Source of the DNA: Paralvinella palmiformis
Taxonomy: Eukaryota > Annelida > Polychaeta > Terebellida > Alvinellidae
Assembly (NCBI GenBank): GCA_025642065.1
Contig: JAODUP010000446.1
Span: 245,001-309,000 of the forward strand
Direction: 5' to 3'
DNA length: 64,000 nucleotides
Part shown: one piece after another, positions 28,256-41,405 of the stretch
How the letters are laid out: the number at the start of each line of letters is the position of its first letter
Position numbering within the stretch: position 1 is the first letter of the stretch
The notes under the pieces: model-generated
The model's input: the letters and a program-made list of their open reading frames with translations, nothing else
What the model was told of the DNA's origin: nothing
Databases searched by the model: none
Program-made: the position numbers and the translations under genes

Positions 28256-29779
28256 AAGTGGTTATGTATCCAAGCATCGGAACCTTGTACCTCGGTGTTA
28301 TATGTCCGGGCACTCAATGCGCATGCGCTAATTATTCCCCACTGGCTATTATTTCCACTTAAATATGGTGGCTGGGCATGTAGTAGTTACCCTTACATTT
28401 GGGTTGAATGTAGAAGATGCTTTAGATAGTTTCAAAGAGGTGCAAATGAAAACCAAATAAATAGAAGATAGAACCATGCAGCTTTACAAATAATTGGGGT
28501 TCCCATGTGTCCTAGAAAACCTGGACAAATTCTTTTTCCAGGTTCTGGAAATCATCCGAAATGTCCTTGGATTTTTTCAAATCTGAAAATCTCCTTGAAA
28601 AATACTGCCTTTAAAAAACACTGTGAATAAATAATATACCTGTAGAAAATGATATTTCCTTGGCTGTAGGAACCATAAAATACTGTATTTCTTATAAATG
28701 TCAGAGCTTCTTTTTAATCTGATCATAATGCCTATTAACAGACTTAATCTAATATTTTTATTAACTACGACTAGCAGTAATTACAGCTAAGCTCCAGTCA
28801 CTGACACTGATGAAATAGATAAAAAACGATCATGAAATTGCTCAGATTTATAATAACATTGATGAACATGGTTCAGATGCTGAATGCCCGGATCCTTATC
28901 ACCAACAAACACGATTCTGATGCTCAGCTTTCTGCTCTGCGGCAGAGTACCGGAAACACCCAAACTTGGCGTATGTGTGTAGAGTGTAATCATAGACCTT
29001 AATCATAAGCTAACATGATTCTGAAGCTCGGATATGTAACAACAGCCTATATACAATTAGTAATGAACAGTCCAGTGTGACCCATACATCTGGCAAAAGC
29101 CAAACAACACATACTAAATCCTTTTGTAAAAGTTTGGCACTGGTACGTCCAGGACCGCAACTTTACAAATTCATTTTCAGAAACAGAAGCTCTATGGAGA
29201 AGAACTCCACCATAGGCATAGAGGCTGTGCCAAACAAGTGATAGCCTGGGGATACTCCCCGAACTACAAGCAACTGTCCATGGCATAAACTTTCTCTCGT
29301 GTCAGTAGACAAGATTATTTTTGTGGTTTGTCTAGGGCTAGGTCTATCAAGAACTGAAGAAGCCTTTAGATAATTAAAAGTGTATTGCTTTAAGTTTAGC
29401 ACTCGGTACATAACAGCGTGGTAGGCTATAATTATAAATAAAAAATATCATAATTCATATGTTACAAATTTGTGTATGTTTGTTTGGTCAGTTGACACAC
29501 TGAGCTGGCAAACGCGTGTCAACTGTCATTGTGTAAAAAAAACACCGAAATACATGACAACCTTAATATTCAACTATGCATTTACTAGATTTAGATCTAG
29601 ACCTAAATATTAAATAATGATTTATCATTTTATGTTACTTGTCAGCCATGTACTGATGTAAATCTGTGAATGTATTGAATAGCATTATGATGTACAAAAT
29701 GGGATATTGTTTACTGATAGTGTTACTAACCAAGCCGGTATGGCCTGCAAGCATCAGATCCTTTCTCCTTCTTCATCAT
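4374..29779 (-). CDS. TAF2, transcription initiation factor TFIID subunit 2 (30 exons)
   Basis: TAF2 is a core subunit of the nuclear TFIID complex and binds around the Initiator of Pol II promoters. I rebuilt 30 exons on the minus strand, joined by GT-AG introns with matching phases. They total 3,675 nt including the stop, about 1,224 aa; human TAF2 is about 1,200. Order: an M1-aminopeptidase-like N-terminal region (exons 1-12), a beta/linker part (13-17), an armadillo/HEAT-like helical region (18-27), and a low-complexity C-terminus with a Lys/His-rich run (about residues 1170-1186) typical of TAF2. The zinc-binding HExxH motif of true aminopeptidases is replaced by A-A-I-A-Q (about 335-339), as expected for a non-catalytic TAF2. 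Start chosen: tandem ATG at 29777-29779; an in-frame TAG lies upstream with no Met between. Two junctions are uncertain: exon 3/4 has weak sites and exon 10/11 has an in-frame extension. Exon coordinates are in the block entries. Confidence 0.95.
4805..7604. other. TAF2 intron 29
   Basis: A 2.8-kb intron without coding signal. It holds an (AT)n array at 5751-5782, a family A SINE (6238-6426) and a (GT)n run next to the exon 29 donor (7545-7600). Confidence 0.8.
6238..6426 (-). mobile_element. SINE family A copy
   Basis: Minus-orientation copy in TAF2 intron 29. The tail end (GTTTTATGGCCA, TGTGCACATG) is at the low coordinate. The tRNA-like head at the high coordinate has a run of nine or more G before GCGCC. 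Confidence 0.8.
8564..10186. other. TAF2 intron 27
   Basis: A 1.6-kb intron. I see no coding exon in it. The only structured part is the 28-bp tandem repeat at 9975-10058. Confidence 0.7.
9975..10058. repeat. 28-bp tandem repeat, three units
   Basis: Units at 9975-10002, 10003-10030 and 10031-10058. The last two are identical; the first differs at a few positions near its start. Confidence 0.9.
11217..11308. repeat. Compound (TA)n(GA)n microsatellite
   Basis: A TA array directly followed by a GA array in TAF2 intron 24, about 110 bases from the exon 24 donor. Confidence 0.95.
11646..13857 (-). CDS. TAF2 exons 18-23
   Basis: Exon 18 13725-13857 ([28 protein letters not shown]). Exon 19 13425-13544 ([18 protein letters not shown]). 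Exon 20 13132-13272 ([25 protein letters not shown]). Exon 21 12455-12565 ([18 protein letters not shown]). Exon 22 12179-12264 ([20 protein letters not shown]). Exon 23 11646-11762 ([20 protein letters not shown]). They form the first part of the helical armadillo/HEAT-like region of TAF2. Confidence 0.92.
14013..17771 (-). CDS. TAF2 exons 13-17
   Basis: Exon 13 17679-17771 ([17 protein letters not shown]). Exon 14 16947-17008 ([20 protein letters not shown]). Exon 15 15738-15852 ([20 protein letters not shown]). Exon 16 15425-15534 ([20 protein letters not shown]). Exon 17 14013-14078 ([19 protein letters not shown]). All match the middle part of animal TAF2 in order. The introns between 13 and 15 are disturbed by a foldback element and a tandem duplication, listed separately. 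Confidence 0.9.
14510..14670 (+). mobile_element. SINE-like element (family E)
   Basis: It contains GTACAAATCTCTGTG (a weak B-box) and ends with CCGACCAATGCTGAGGCTAAAT. The end resembles the reverse complement of 3030-3080. It lies in TAF2 intron 16. Decayed, so the exact ends are unknown. Confidence 0.4.
15216..15391 (-). mobile_element. SINE family A copy
   Basis: Minus-orientation copy ending about 33 bases from the donor of TAF2 exon 16. It begins with a (GAT)n tail and keeps the TGTGCACATGGTAGGCTA block and the tRNA-like head. Confidence 0.8.
15853..16946. repeat. TAF2 intron 14 with diverged internal duplications
   Basis: Bases about 15975-16230 and 16335-16600 are diverged direct copies: GAATGAAAACTACTGTAGGT against GAATGAAAGCTACTGTAGGT, and AATATATACTCTGTAAATC in both. 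A second direct pair is TACTACAGTTTTGACATTAT near 15910 and 16907. A third pair (16864-16896 and 16937-16969) duplicates the end of exon 14. Confidence 0.85.
16864..16896 (-). pseudogene. Ghost copy of the TAF2 exon 14 end
   Basis: This 33-base segment matches 16937-16969, which spans the exon 14 / intron 14 boundary, at 30 of 33 positions. In the copy the Trp codon before the splice site reads TAG, so it cannot be used in frame as an exon. Confidence 0.75.
17029..17392. mobile_element. Foldback element (long inverted repeat) in TAF2 intron 13
   Basis: Left arm 17029-17116 and right arm 17317-17392 are near-perfect reverse complements, including CTTTGAATGGTTCTTGCAAG in the right arm. They enclose about 200 bases. 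The right arm runs straight into an (AT)n array (17393-17429). No target duplication is clear, so MITE origin is inference. Confidence 0.75.
17537..17583 (-). mobile_element. SINE family C, 3'-end fragment
   Basis: It contains TTCGGGGAGAATCCCCAGGC followed by TGTCGCTTATTCGGCACAG, shared with the full copy at 30102-30569 in the same orientation. Confidence 0.7.
17941..17980. repeat. (CA)n microsatellite
   Basis: Uninterrupted CA repeat in TAF2 intron 12. Confidence 0.95.
18555..18736 (-). mobile_element. SINE family A copy
   Basis: Minus-orientation copy in TAF2 intron 12. The tail block GTGCACATGGTAGGCTAAAT is intact; the head has diverged (GGGTTTGAACCTGGG in place of the usual B-box). Confidence 0.8.
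18815..18930 (+). mobile_element. tRNA-like SINE fragment (family E)
   Basis: It has a Pol III-like A-box (GTTAGAGTACTGG) and B-box (GGGGTTCAAATCCAAC), then CCCATGGCTAAACAAAC. A single decayed copy next to a family A copy. Confidence 0.5.
19355..22254 (-). CDS. TAF2 exons 7-12 (pseudo-aminopeptidase domain)
   Basis: Exon 7 22060-22254 ([20 protein letters not shown]). Exon 8 20985-21087 ([19 protein letters not shown]). Exon 9 20458-20576 ([19 protein letters not shown]). Exon 10 19920-20037 ([21 protein letters not shown]). Exon 11 19711-19827 ([23 protein letters not shown]). Exon 12 19355-19552 ([32 protein letters not shown]). The exon 11 acceptor used here is at 19828-19829. A nearer AG at 19811-19812 would start the exon at 19810 but breaks the frame with exon 10. 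The region lacks the HExxH zinc motif. Confidence 0.9.
21742..21957. mobile_element. hAT-like MITE, 216 bp, with 8-bp target duplication
   Basis: Perfect 16-bp terminal inverted repeats, CAGACATGGGGTCAAT and its complement, bound the element. It is flanked by GTGTGCAT (21734-21741) and GTGTACAT (21958-21965), an 8-bp target-site duplication with one mismatch. CAG ends and 8-bp duplications are typical of the hAT superfamily. No coding capacity, so it is non-autonomous. It sits in TAF2 intron 7. Confidence 0.88.
22530..29779 (-). CDS. TAF2 exons 1-6
   Basis: Exon 1 29731-29779 (starts MMKKEKG, ends RPYRL plus one base). Exon 2 25487-25539 ([11 protein letters not shown]). Exon 3 24720-24787 ([20 protein letters not shown]). 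Exon 4 24308-24397 ([18 protein letters not shown]). Exon 5 23709-23827 ([25 protein letters not shown]). Exon 6 22530-22671 ([26 protein letters not shown]). Each aligns in order with the N-terminus of animal TAF2 (for example RPYKLTHQ and RFWFPCVDSYSE in human). The exon 3 donor (CA/gtgtta) and exon 4 acceptor (acttaag) are poor, though the phases agree. Intron 1 is the largest, about 4.2 kb. Confidence 0.88.
25319..25379. repeat. (TA)n microsatellite
   Basis: About 60 bases of TA in TAF2 intron 2. Similar shorter arrays occur in TAF2 introns at 17393-17429, 20134-20152, 23265-23292 and 24061-24093. Confidence 0.95.
26385..26746. mobile_element. Short TIR element (MITE-like)
   Basis: CATAGGTC at the left end and GACCTATG at the right end are inverted, and both are flanked by ATATTG (26379-26384 and 26747-26752). 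The interior repeats an AAAAGTAGGA-like motif about five times. No ORF. The superfamily is unclear because the terminal repeats and duplication are short. Confidence 0.5.
29213..29268 (+). mobile_element. SINE family C, 3'-end fragment
   Basis: It reads CATAGAGGCTGTGCC through to TACTCCCCGAAC, the reverse complement of the 3' end seen at 30102-30150. So it is inserted in the opposite orientation to the neighbouring full copy. Confidence 0.7.
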
Positions 29780-30101
29780 ACAAGAAGCAACTATGATGCG
29801 TCCATATTTGAAGAAGTCAAGCTATTAAAAACTTCATAACATTTAAACAAAAGCTGTTGCAGGATGAGCGATAATAGGTATTTAGTATTTTCGCCACTGA
29901 TACAAATCGACACCAGTAATGAATTGACGTACGCCACCGCGTTATTTTTCAGGAAAGAAATCATTTAAAGAAAATGATAGTGGACGTATTTTAAAACAAA
30001 ATACAAATTCTTTCAAAAGTTTTAAATATGTGTAGACATAGTAAATTAGTGTTTAAACGAGTGCTTAATTTATCTTTCTCTCTCAGTGTGTGTTTTTCTG
30101 T

Positions 30102-30569
30102 TATTCGGGGAGAATCCTCAGGCTGTCGCTTATTCGGCACAGCCTCTATGTTTGAGTGATTGAGAAAACTCCTCCCCTGCCACTCACAGGGGAGCAGTAT
30201 GGCTATGGTTTGGTTTGGTTGTTCGGGGAGAATCCCGGGCTGTCGCTTAATCAGCACAGCCTCTATGTTGGAGTGGTTGAGAAACTCCCTCCCCACCACT
30301 CACAGGGGAGCAGTACGGAAAGATGGAGCCGAAATACCCTGAGGGTGGTCACTGCCAGGTGTTTTACGTCCTCAGGGTTTTTTTTAATGTCCCTCTTTAT
30401 TTTAAATAATTCAGTGGAGACGGCAGCGACATTTAACGTGGTCAGCCACCCACGATGTAGTGAGCCGAGAAATTAATCCCTGGAAAAGTTTCGACCTTTT
30501 ACGGGTTCGAACCTGCGACCGTTGGCACCAAGTGCCGGGTGCTTAACCGCTAGGCCACCGGAACCCCCC
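30102..30569 (-). mobile_element. SINE family C, with tandemly duplicated 3' end
   Basis: On the minus strand the element starts at 30569 with a tRNA-like head: an A-box GTGGCCTAGCGGTTAAG and a B-box GGTTCGAACCC. A body follows, then a 3' end present twice in tandem (about 30221-30317 and 30102-30220), each with the AGAATCC / GGCTGTCGCTTA block and CACTCACAGGGGAGCAGTA. It lies just upstream of TAF2. Confidence 0.8.
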
Positions 30570-30731
30570 CTGAGTATGGCTGTAGATACATACGTACATG
30601 TATTGCTACGGCGCACGTGCAGTGCCTTTAACCATTGCAGTCATAGCTAGGCGCTAGTAATAATGCCTCAGCAAAAACAAATTGACGGGCTCCCAGTCCC
30701 TGCGGTACCCCTAGGCTTCAGCCTAGTCAGA

Positions 30732-30736
<5 letters not shown>

Positions 30737-30797
<61 letters not shown>

Positions 30798-30798
30798 G
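30737..30798. repeat. Compound (TA)n(GT)n microsatellite
   Basis: A TA array passes directly into a GT array, next to a LINE 3' remnant. Confidence 0.95.
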
Positions 30799-30799
30799 T

Positions 30800-31395
30800 A
30801 TTTCTGATTTGTCTCTTATGAAAGTTTAAGAGAAAAATCAGAAATACCTCTTGCCTATGTACAACGTGTGAGACAACTTATTATTGAAGTGTATAAATGC
30901 CACAATAAAAGTGGTCTAGTGTATTTGCATAGATTTTTTGAATCTCACGAAACGTGTTACAAATTAAGAAATATTGATTCTATGCTTTTACCAAATCGTA
31001 TAACTGTTAAACACGGTACAAATTCATTTGCATAACGAAGTGCTAAATTATAGAAGAGTATAGAAAATGTTAAAACACTTGAATTGAAAGACTTTAAGAG
31101 AAAAATTGCTAGTTTGATATCAAACAATTGTGAATGTTCTGTCTGCATGTCGTGTAAATTACAAAATATTTAACAATGTATTAGGAATAGGCTGGCTTTA
31201 TTGTAATGAACAAATTACCTTAAGGATGTTAATTGATCATATCAATAATCATATCTAGTCTTCATTGTATACTATATATACCATACCATGTATTTACTTT
31301 CATGGTATATTCCATACCATATATCATTGTCGGTTAATAGCTTCGGCTAATGTTTTATTGTTGTACCAAATCCCGACGTTAAATAAACTTTTCAT
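30800..31395 (+). mobile_element. LINE 3'-end remnant
   Basis: Plus-strand frames read as the C-terminal region of a non-LTR reverse transcriptase: QRVRQLIIEVYKCHNKSG, HRFFESHETCYKLRN, then KDFKRKIASL. These match the usual pattern of EVYKCxxxxxP..L..LF followed by YxLR. A stop replaces part of the Y-x-G-AKxWN block. An untranslated end follows and finishes near CGACGTTAAATAAAC. Broken and without promoter. Confidence 0.65.
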
Positions 31396-31915
31396 GAGTC
31401 TTAGTCTTAATTAAGCTGTCATTTCTAGTGAGGTGAACGATTGTAGCAAAGACTATTTATATTTAAGCTCTCTGATTGTAGTACTGAGGGGGTCTGTTGT
31501 ACCAAAAAGTCTAGAGGCCCGGCTATATATGGATAAATGAGGCATTGATTGTCGATCGAATAAATCTACAATTTCTGTCTTATAATTCCGAGTTAAGTTT
31601 TTATGGCGGAGATGTTATGTATTTTCATTGTTTGAGTTTATATTTTAGCCATCAAGACGTAAGTTATTTTAAAGCCAATACACTCGCCTTTCGATGCTAC
31701 TTATTGCATTGAGTATATCTTGATATACAGCGATTTTGGATTTGAACCGAATTCAAAACGAATACGCACAGCCTGAGACATGGACACTACTGTTAGTAAC
31801 ATCACCGTGAATATCCTCCGGTGAATAATGATGCACAAGCGGTCAAAAATATAATGAACCATAACAACATCTGGCGTATAGAGAAAACACTGTGTACACA
31901 AGCACATGTTTAAAT

Positions 31916-31921
31916 TTTATT
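31916..31921 (-). terminator. Candidate polyadenylation signal, calexcitin-like gene
   Basis: AATAAA on the minus strand about 210 bases after the stop codon of the EF-hand gene. Confidence 0.4.
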
Positions 31922-32131
31922 ATACGAGTTTCAATTTACAGCAAGCATATAAGAATATCAATCTGTTCCACAGAATTGAATACAAAGGAATCCGCAGTAA
32001 ACGGTGGTCATTCGACGCTTCGTTGAATGAAAAATAATTAAAATAAAGGCGTACGCGACAAAAGGAATATTTTATCAGAATAACAGCTAGTCATGTGTCT
32101 GTAGGATGGTTATCCATAACATAGAGGAGCT

Positions 32132-35741
<3,610 letters not shown>

Positions 35742-35989
35742 ATTCAAACTGTTTACTGCGCAGTATTCAGCGTGGATGATTAAAAATGCACCAATCGTCT
35801 AACGTGCGCTCTCCTATAACCAACACTCATCCAATACGCGAACACTCACTGATGGTATACGAGCAGTTGTCTTTCTTAGATTCCTCCCGGATCGCGAATA
35901 GCATTGCTACAGTTTCCTGTCTATACGTCGTTACTACTTTGCTGCTAGTCACAAATATCCGATGGCGCGCCTACTTTCCTCACGGATCC

Positions 35990-36400
35990 TCCTCAAAGAC
36001 GTGCTGCGATTGAATACGGCCAGCTCCGGTCGCCCATCGTTTGATACGAAAGCGGTGTCAGGAAGATGAGTATGGCATGCACGGCGCGTACAAATGACCT
36101 CATTTGACGAAGCCAGCCGCCTTTGTCGGATACTCAAAGACCAGGTGTCGCCGCGGTAGAGATGAACTGCGGCTGGGTAAGTTGTCCGATCGATTGTAAG
36201 ATCGAGCAGCCGCAGAGGGACGGAGGGTGTAAATGCCATTGATTGGCATCGACTGCGAAAAATTAAATGTCGGGTGGCTAGTGGCAACCTGGTGAAGCTT
36301 CGCGACAAAAAAAAACTGTTTCAGACGCATTAAACGGGAAACGAGCCTTCGATTTGTGGGAGTTAAATGCGTGTTTACATCCCCGACGATGATCGTCACA
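35990..36400 (-). pseudogene. Possible non-LTR endonuclease fragment
   Basis: A minus-strand frame reads IVGDVNTHLTPTNRRLVSRL and later HPTFNFSQSMPINGIYT. This is similar in layout to GDFNxH and xPTFxxxxxxxxIDGI of apurinic endonuclease domains in LINEs. The frame then shifts. Degraded; it could be chance similarity. Confidence 0.35.
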
Positions 36401-38336
36401 TGAGCGTATATTAAACGCTGTAACAGTAGGTGCAGTAGTCTGCTATTTAACGGGCCGGGGTGTTGAAACCCAGTAATTCGGTGGAAATAAGTGAAGCTTT
36501 AAATAGTCACACGATAACATATGACATTTCTGTGGCGGCTATAAAAATAGTAATTCCAATCTGTTTGTTATTAAACCCGCGAACAGAAGACGAAGTCGAC
36601 CTTTTTCAACTATACAGTTCGGAATAACTATATAGTCTGCCTCTTTATCTTTACTAGATTTAAAAGCTAACTTACATCGCACTTATTTTGTTCTGAAAAG
36701 TATCTTTATTGTTTGTTTTCTGGTTGTTTTTCTTCACTCGCTAAAGGATCCATTGAGTCCCCGTAAATGATCAATTACGTCGGTTTAGCTAAACCAGATA
36801 AATAGAGTATGAAGGGTGGTCCAATGATAAAATTTGTGTCGGATGAAACAAGCGCGAATAGCTCGTCTAAACGTTAAATGAGACGAGTCTAAAACTTATG
36901 GAGCGCGCTGGGAGCAACATTTAATCAAGTGTATTATGAGTGAGCAGCAGCAACAACAACAACAGTGGAATAACAACAAATAAAGTGTGCTCGAACAAAC
37001 ACACTTACACGCACGCACGCATCCACCCCCCACATACCATACGTGTTTACTTTTAATTATACAAACATATCCAAAATTGTGCTGCCATAATTATATAACA
37101 CAATCATCTGGTTTGTCCAACTGAATAACATTACCTACATGTATTAGGCATCAAACAGAAAATAGCGTTGTGTCTGCTGATATTCAGAAATATTGAGAAA
37201 TTTTCATTAGTATCCAGACACATCTGTCTTGCTTTAGATATTATTCCTTTTCACTTTCGCGCAAGACATAACCCAAAATACAGAATTGCACACAGTATTA
37301 TATAAAGTATAACATCATAATCGATTTACAAGTTGTTCATTAGTGTTAGTAAATATTCACTATATTGTGGGTGGCGGGGCAGTTGTGTATTTGATTGCGA
37401 GGTTTAACAGCCTCACTCAGATCCTTGACTGTGGGGGGTTGGTGTTCTAGATTGTAAATAGAATGGGTGATCTCAGGCCATCAGTTCTCTATAGGAATCA
37501 TATCATATCGGATGAATGTCATCACTTTGTGGTCTCTATCAACTGCAACATTCTCATCCTGTTACAGGAAGTTGTTCCGCCACACCCTTTGAAAACGTAT
37601 GATGGTTCGACTTTACCGTTGTTGATTCAGTTGGCTTTAAGAATGATGAACTAATTTTCCTCACCGTCATGGAATGTACCCCACAACGTGATGACATCTC
37701 CTATCAGGATCCAGGATAGTACGCATTCTTCGAAGTCAGTTGGGGTTATCGTGGCAGTACATCTGGAATCTGCAGTTATAACCGCAATGGCGTGATTTCA
37801 GTATTGAGGCTGCCAGTGAAGGTAGTTTCTGGCCCATTATAAATTTCGCTGACGATGCCCTCGTTTTAACACGTGTTTTAACACGTCTTTGTACTATGAT
37901 AACTGGCGTTCTGGATGCAGGCATATTTAAAGCATTTAGCCATTCAAGTATTAGGATAATTGTGGACTTGTTACGGCCAGCAATACATAATTGGATGGGC
38001 AAACGATCTCGTCATCTTCTGGTAGATATTGAACATCTTAAAGGAATTATTGGAGTAGGTACACGGCCATCTCGTTTCTATTATTCCCGACGGCCTCTTG
38101 CTTGATGTACCTGCACTATCCATCACAACATGACATGTTGTCGAATCCAGCTATATAAACATGACAGCAATCAATTACACGAAAGCAATCAATTCTTCAA
38201 GTTTGAACAGGTTAGCAATAAGCGTGTAGAAGATTTGCCCTCATACGCCCCTTTACTGCAAAAAATAAATAAACCTATATAAACAGTGTTTAGATGTAGT
38301 TGTCGCTTTCTATGTTACTATACGGGAGTACTGATT

Positions 38337-38349
38337 AGAGAGAGAGAGA

Positions 38350-38428
<79 letters not shown>
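38337..38428. repeat. (GA)n microsatellite
   Basis: GA array with one ACTC interruption, the same interruption type as in the 33825-34002 array. Confidence 0.95.
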
Positions 38429-38430
<2 letters not shown>

Positions 38431-38596
38431 GATTGACGATAAGCTCATACGGCGCTTAACTACTTACCAGCTCAAACAATATTGTTGAATTATTGACATA
38501 CTTAGAAATGTGATAGGTTTTAAAGTTCACATTGAACACGAAACAAATATTCTATATGAAATGTCAGTTCTGTATTTAGCTATCTATGTCAGTTTG

Positions 38597-38598
<2 letters not shown>

Positions 38599-38670
<72 letters not shown>

Positions 38671-38690
38671 CGTGTGCGTGCGTGCATGGT
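38599..38690. repeat. Compound (TA)n(GT)n microsatellite
   Basis: A TA array runs into GT, then mixed GT/GC steps. Confidence 0.95.
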
Positions 38691-40734
38691 ACGCGCGTGT
38701 ATATACGTCTGTATTTTTGTATATTATTAAATTCAATATTTGAAAAGAAATGTATTCAGTATAACTACTAATTCTCTGACACTTTTCTTTTCATTTTTGG
38801 ACAAATTTGTACAAAACTAATAAAACAATTATATTAAACATTAACAATAATGGACCAGCCACACTTACCAGGAGCCGCAATACTCATAGTCCATTGCGTA
38901 GTAATTTAAAAACGATATTCCTGTTCTCAATAACGTAGTTCTCAATGATTTAATACATAATTAAAACATTAATTGGAATGTCAAGAAAAACAAACATATT
39001 TCCATGTATACACTTATCTGATATTATCGATATTGAGACTAACCTGTGTGTTTTCAGCTCAATACTCCACACAATGCTTCATAACGTTTCATCTTAACAC
39101 ACAGTTAAGACTCATAACGCGATGGGAGGCTAGCCATGTTAAAAGATGTTGTAGTTTCACTGAATTAGATCGGAACCTTGAAGACCAAATGCGAAGTTTA
39201 TGCCTCGAAATCGAGTTTCCTATCTTGTCTTGAAGGAAAAAAAACAGTTATATGAATGAGTGGTAAATTGTACTCCCATCGTATTCGGTAATATCAGAGA
39301 GCTTAAATATAGAGAGGCGTTACTCTTGTCGCGCCATGTTGAATTTTGAACCGGTGGTGCCTCCAGCGACCGGAGTTATTTATCAGATAAATAAAAGCTC
39401 CATGGTTGTCCACATGTCATCGTGTACATGTGTGCGCATGGTTGAAATGAATTGCCAATACTAGTACAATATGTTACATGATCACATACTCTTTTATTAA
39501 TTAACACTTTAATTGTGCACGCATGATATCGAAGGAACCGAAGCTCTGAAACTGTAAATAAATAATTAAGTGACGGCTGATCAGAAAATAATTGAACGTG
39601 GTTTAGGTTATTTCACAGCTGCGTGTGGAAGGCGTAATTTTCACAATTTTTTTTTTAATGAAAACAATTAGGTATATATGAAGTAAATGCATTCAAACAT
39701 ACTTTCATCATGTCAGTTTATCATAGTCCATAACTTTTTATTTATTTGCACACATACATATAATGAATACAGCTATTATAACGCAACCATAATACAATTC
39801 ACCATATATTCATCATGTTCGTTTATCATATATTAACTAAAAAAATTATAAGTTCATTTAAAGTCTACACCTCAATAATATAGACCATGCAATATAGGCC
39901 TGCCCAGCTAAGAACAAAGAATATACATGGAATATTAACAATGTTTATGTTTGCGTTAACATGTTAGAGATAGATAAATTAGTACTTTCATACAATAAGC
40001 GGCATCAAATCTCTTATGCCACGGGTTCATCTACAGTTACAATCAGTCATTTGTTATCAAATGGACAGAATAACCCAAACTGCTTCCAGCTCTAAACAAC
40101 CACTACTACAAAAATATGACATTTAGTCCAGATCAGTGAACTGTTTAAAGTTAGACAGAATATACCCAGAGATGTAATAGACACATACATTGACTACTGT
40201 AACAGATAACACCAGTAAATCTGTAACCAAGAGATTGGTCTGTTTACATGGTATCTCATCATCATAGAACTTCAAGGACTGGAACAGAACAATACCTTGT
40301 AAAATGTCTTGCCAAATGAATTCTAACTATTCTGCTGTGTGTCGTGTTTATTATATTACAGTCGATTCTTTCAGCTACTGAGTAGCTCCGACAAATAGTT
40401 ATTTCTATTTTGTGACTTGTACAGTTCCAGAAACAGAGAATTGTTTGATTGTCGTGCGCCAGGGAAGTAAATTCTAATTATTGCGAAAGTATAATAAACA
40501 TTGGATGAGCGTTGTCTATTGATAGAGCGAATGTAGACTGCCAATTATTGACGAGAGAGATTACTTTTGTGGTCGCCAGTCCCAAAATTAATTCGCGGAT
40601 GTTAACTTTCGCGTTATATGTAAGTCTGCCACTAAAAATTCAGTTTCATCCCATATAATGCATAAATGATTGTGTTGACATATGGCCAATATAAAACAAG
40701 TATTAGCGTTTTACTTTCAGATACTAAGTATATA

Positions 40735-40915
40735 GGGGCGCATCCGTGATCTAGCGGTAGCGTGTTGGACCACAGATCACTACCACCCGTGTTCTAATCT
40801 CGGTGTGGGCATATCTGAAGGTTGTTTGATCTTTGATTTCGCTTCATTACCTTTGGAGGTCGCTCGGCCCATTTAGCCTACGATGTGCACAAAAGTGGCC
40901 GTAAGACATCAGCAC
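40735..40915 (+). mobile_element. SINE family A copy (plus orientation)
   Basis: Head to tail in plus orientation: GCGCATCCGTGATCTAGCGG (A-box), GTGTTCTAATCTCGG (B-box), TCATTACCTTTGGAGGTCGC, GATGTGCACAAAAGTGGCC, then the tail. A good reference copy for the family. Confidence 0.85.
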
Positions 40916-41262
40916 TTTAATAGGCTTGCATTATTAATAGTCGCCGCATTGTGATGGGAACACCAGTAGATGTATTATAAGTCAATGAATTGACCAGTTA
41001 TAGCAACAAGGCTCCCCTTTTATTATGGAAGTCATACCGTTAGATACACAACATGCATACTACATACCATTTACACATCATAACAATAAACAGATAGAAT
41101 TTCGAGGGGAAGAATTTATGAAACATGGAAGCACTAGTAGTAATAGTACTAACACAGGTTATAAATTATATCTTTGATTTGTTCTCTATCTAAATTATTC
41201 TGGCTTATGCTATATTTGACATCAGTCAATTCTTTAATAACACAAATCTTGTCCAATTCATG

Positions 41263-41326
<64 letters not shown>

Positions 41327-41405
41327 CATAAAATAAATTAACTACGACTTTTTCACATGTTGATTGAAATGGACTAACACCAGTCTCCAGCCATATTTAG
41401 GTAAA

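Larger units (their letters stand above)
25540..29730. other. TAF2 intron 1
   Basis: A 4.2-kb first intron. It contains a TIR element (26385-26746), an (AT)n array (28204-28251) and a family C SINE fragment (29213-29268). Open frames around 27460-27960 show no family I recognise. Confidence 0.75.

Noticed and set aside
36100..36399. Upstream coding exon of the calexcitin-like gene
   Set aside because: The calexcitin-like frame already starts with a Met that fits family N-termini. The upstream frame resembles a LINE endonuclease block and has no donor in matching phase that I could find.
40735..40810. tRNA gene candidate (A-box and B-box present)
   Set aside because: The segment continues into the conserved family A body and tail and occurs many times in the window, so it is a tRNA-derived SINE and not a functional tRNA.
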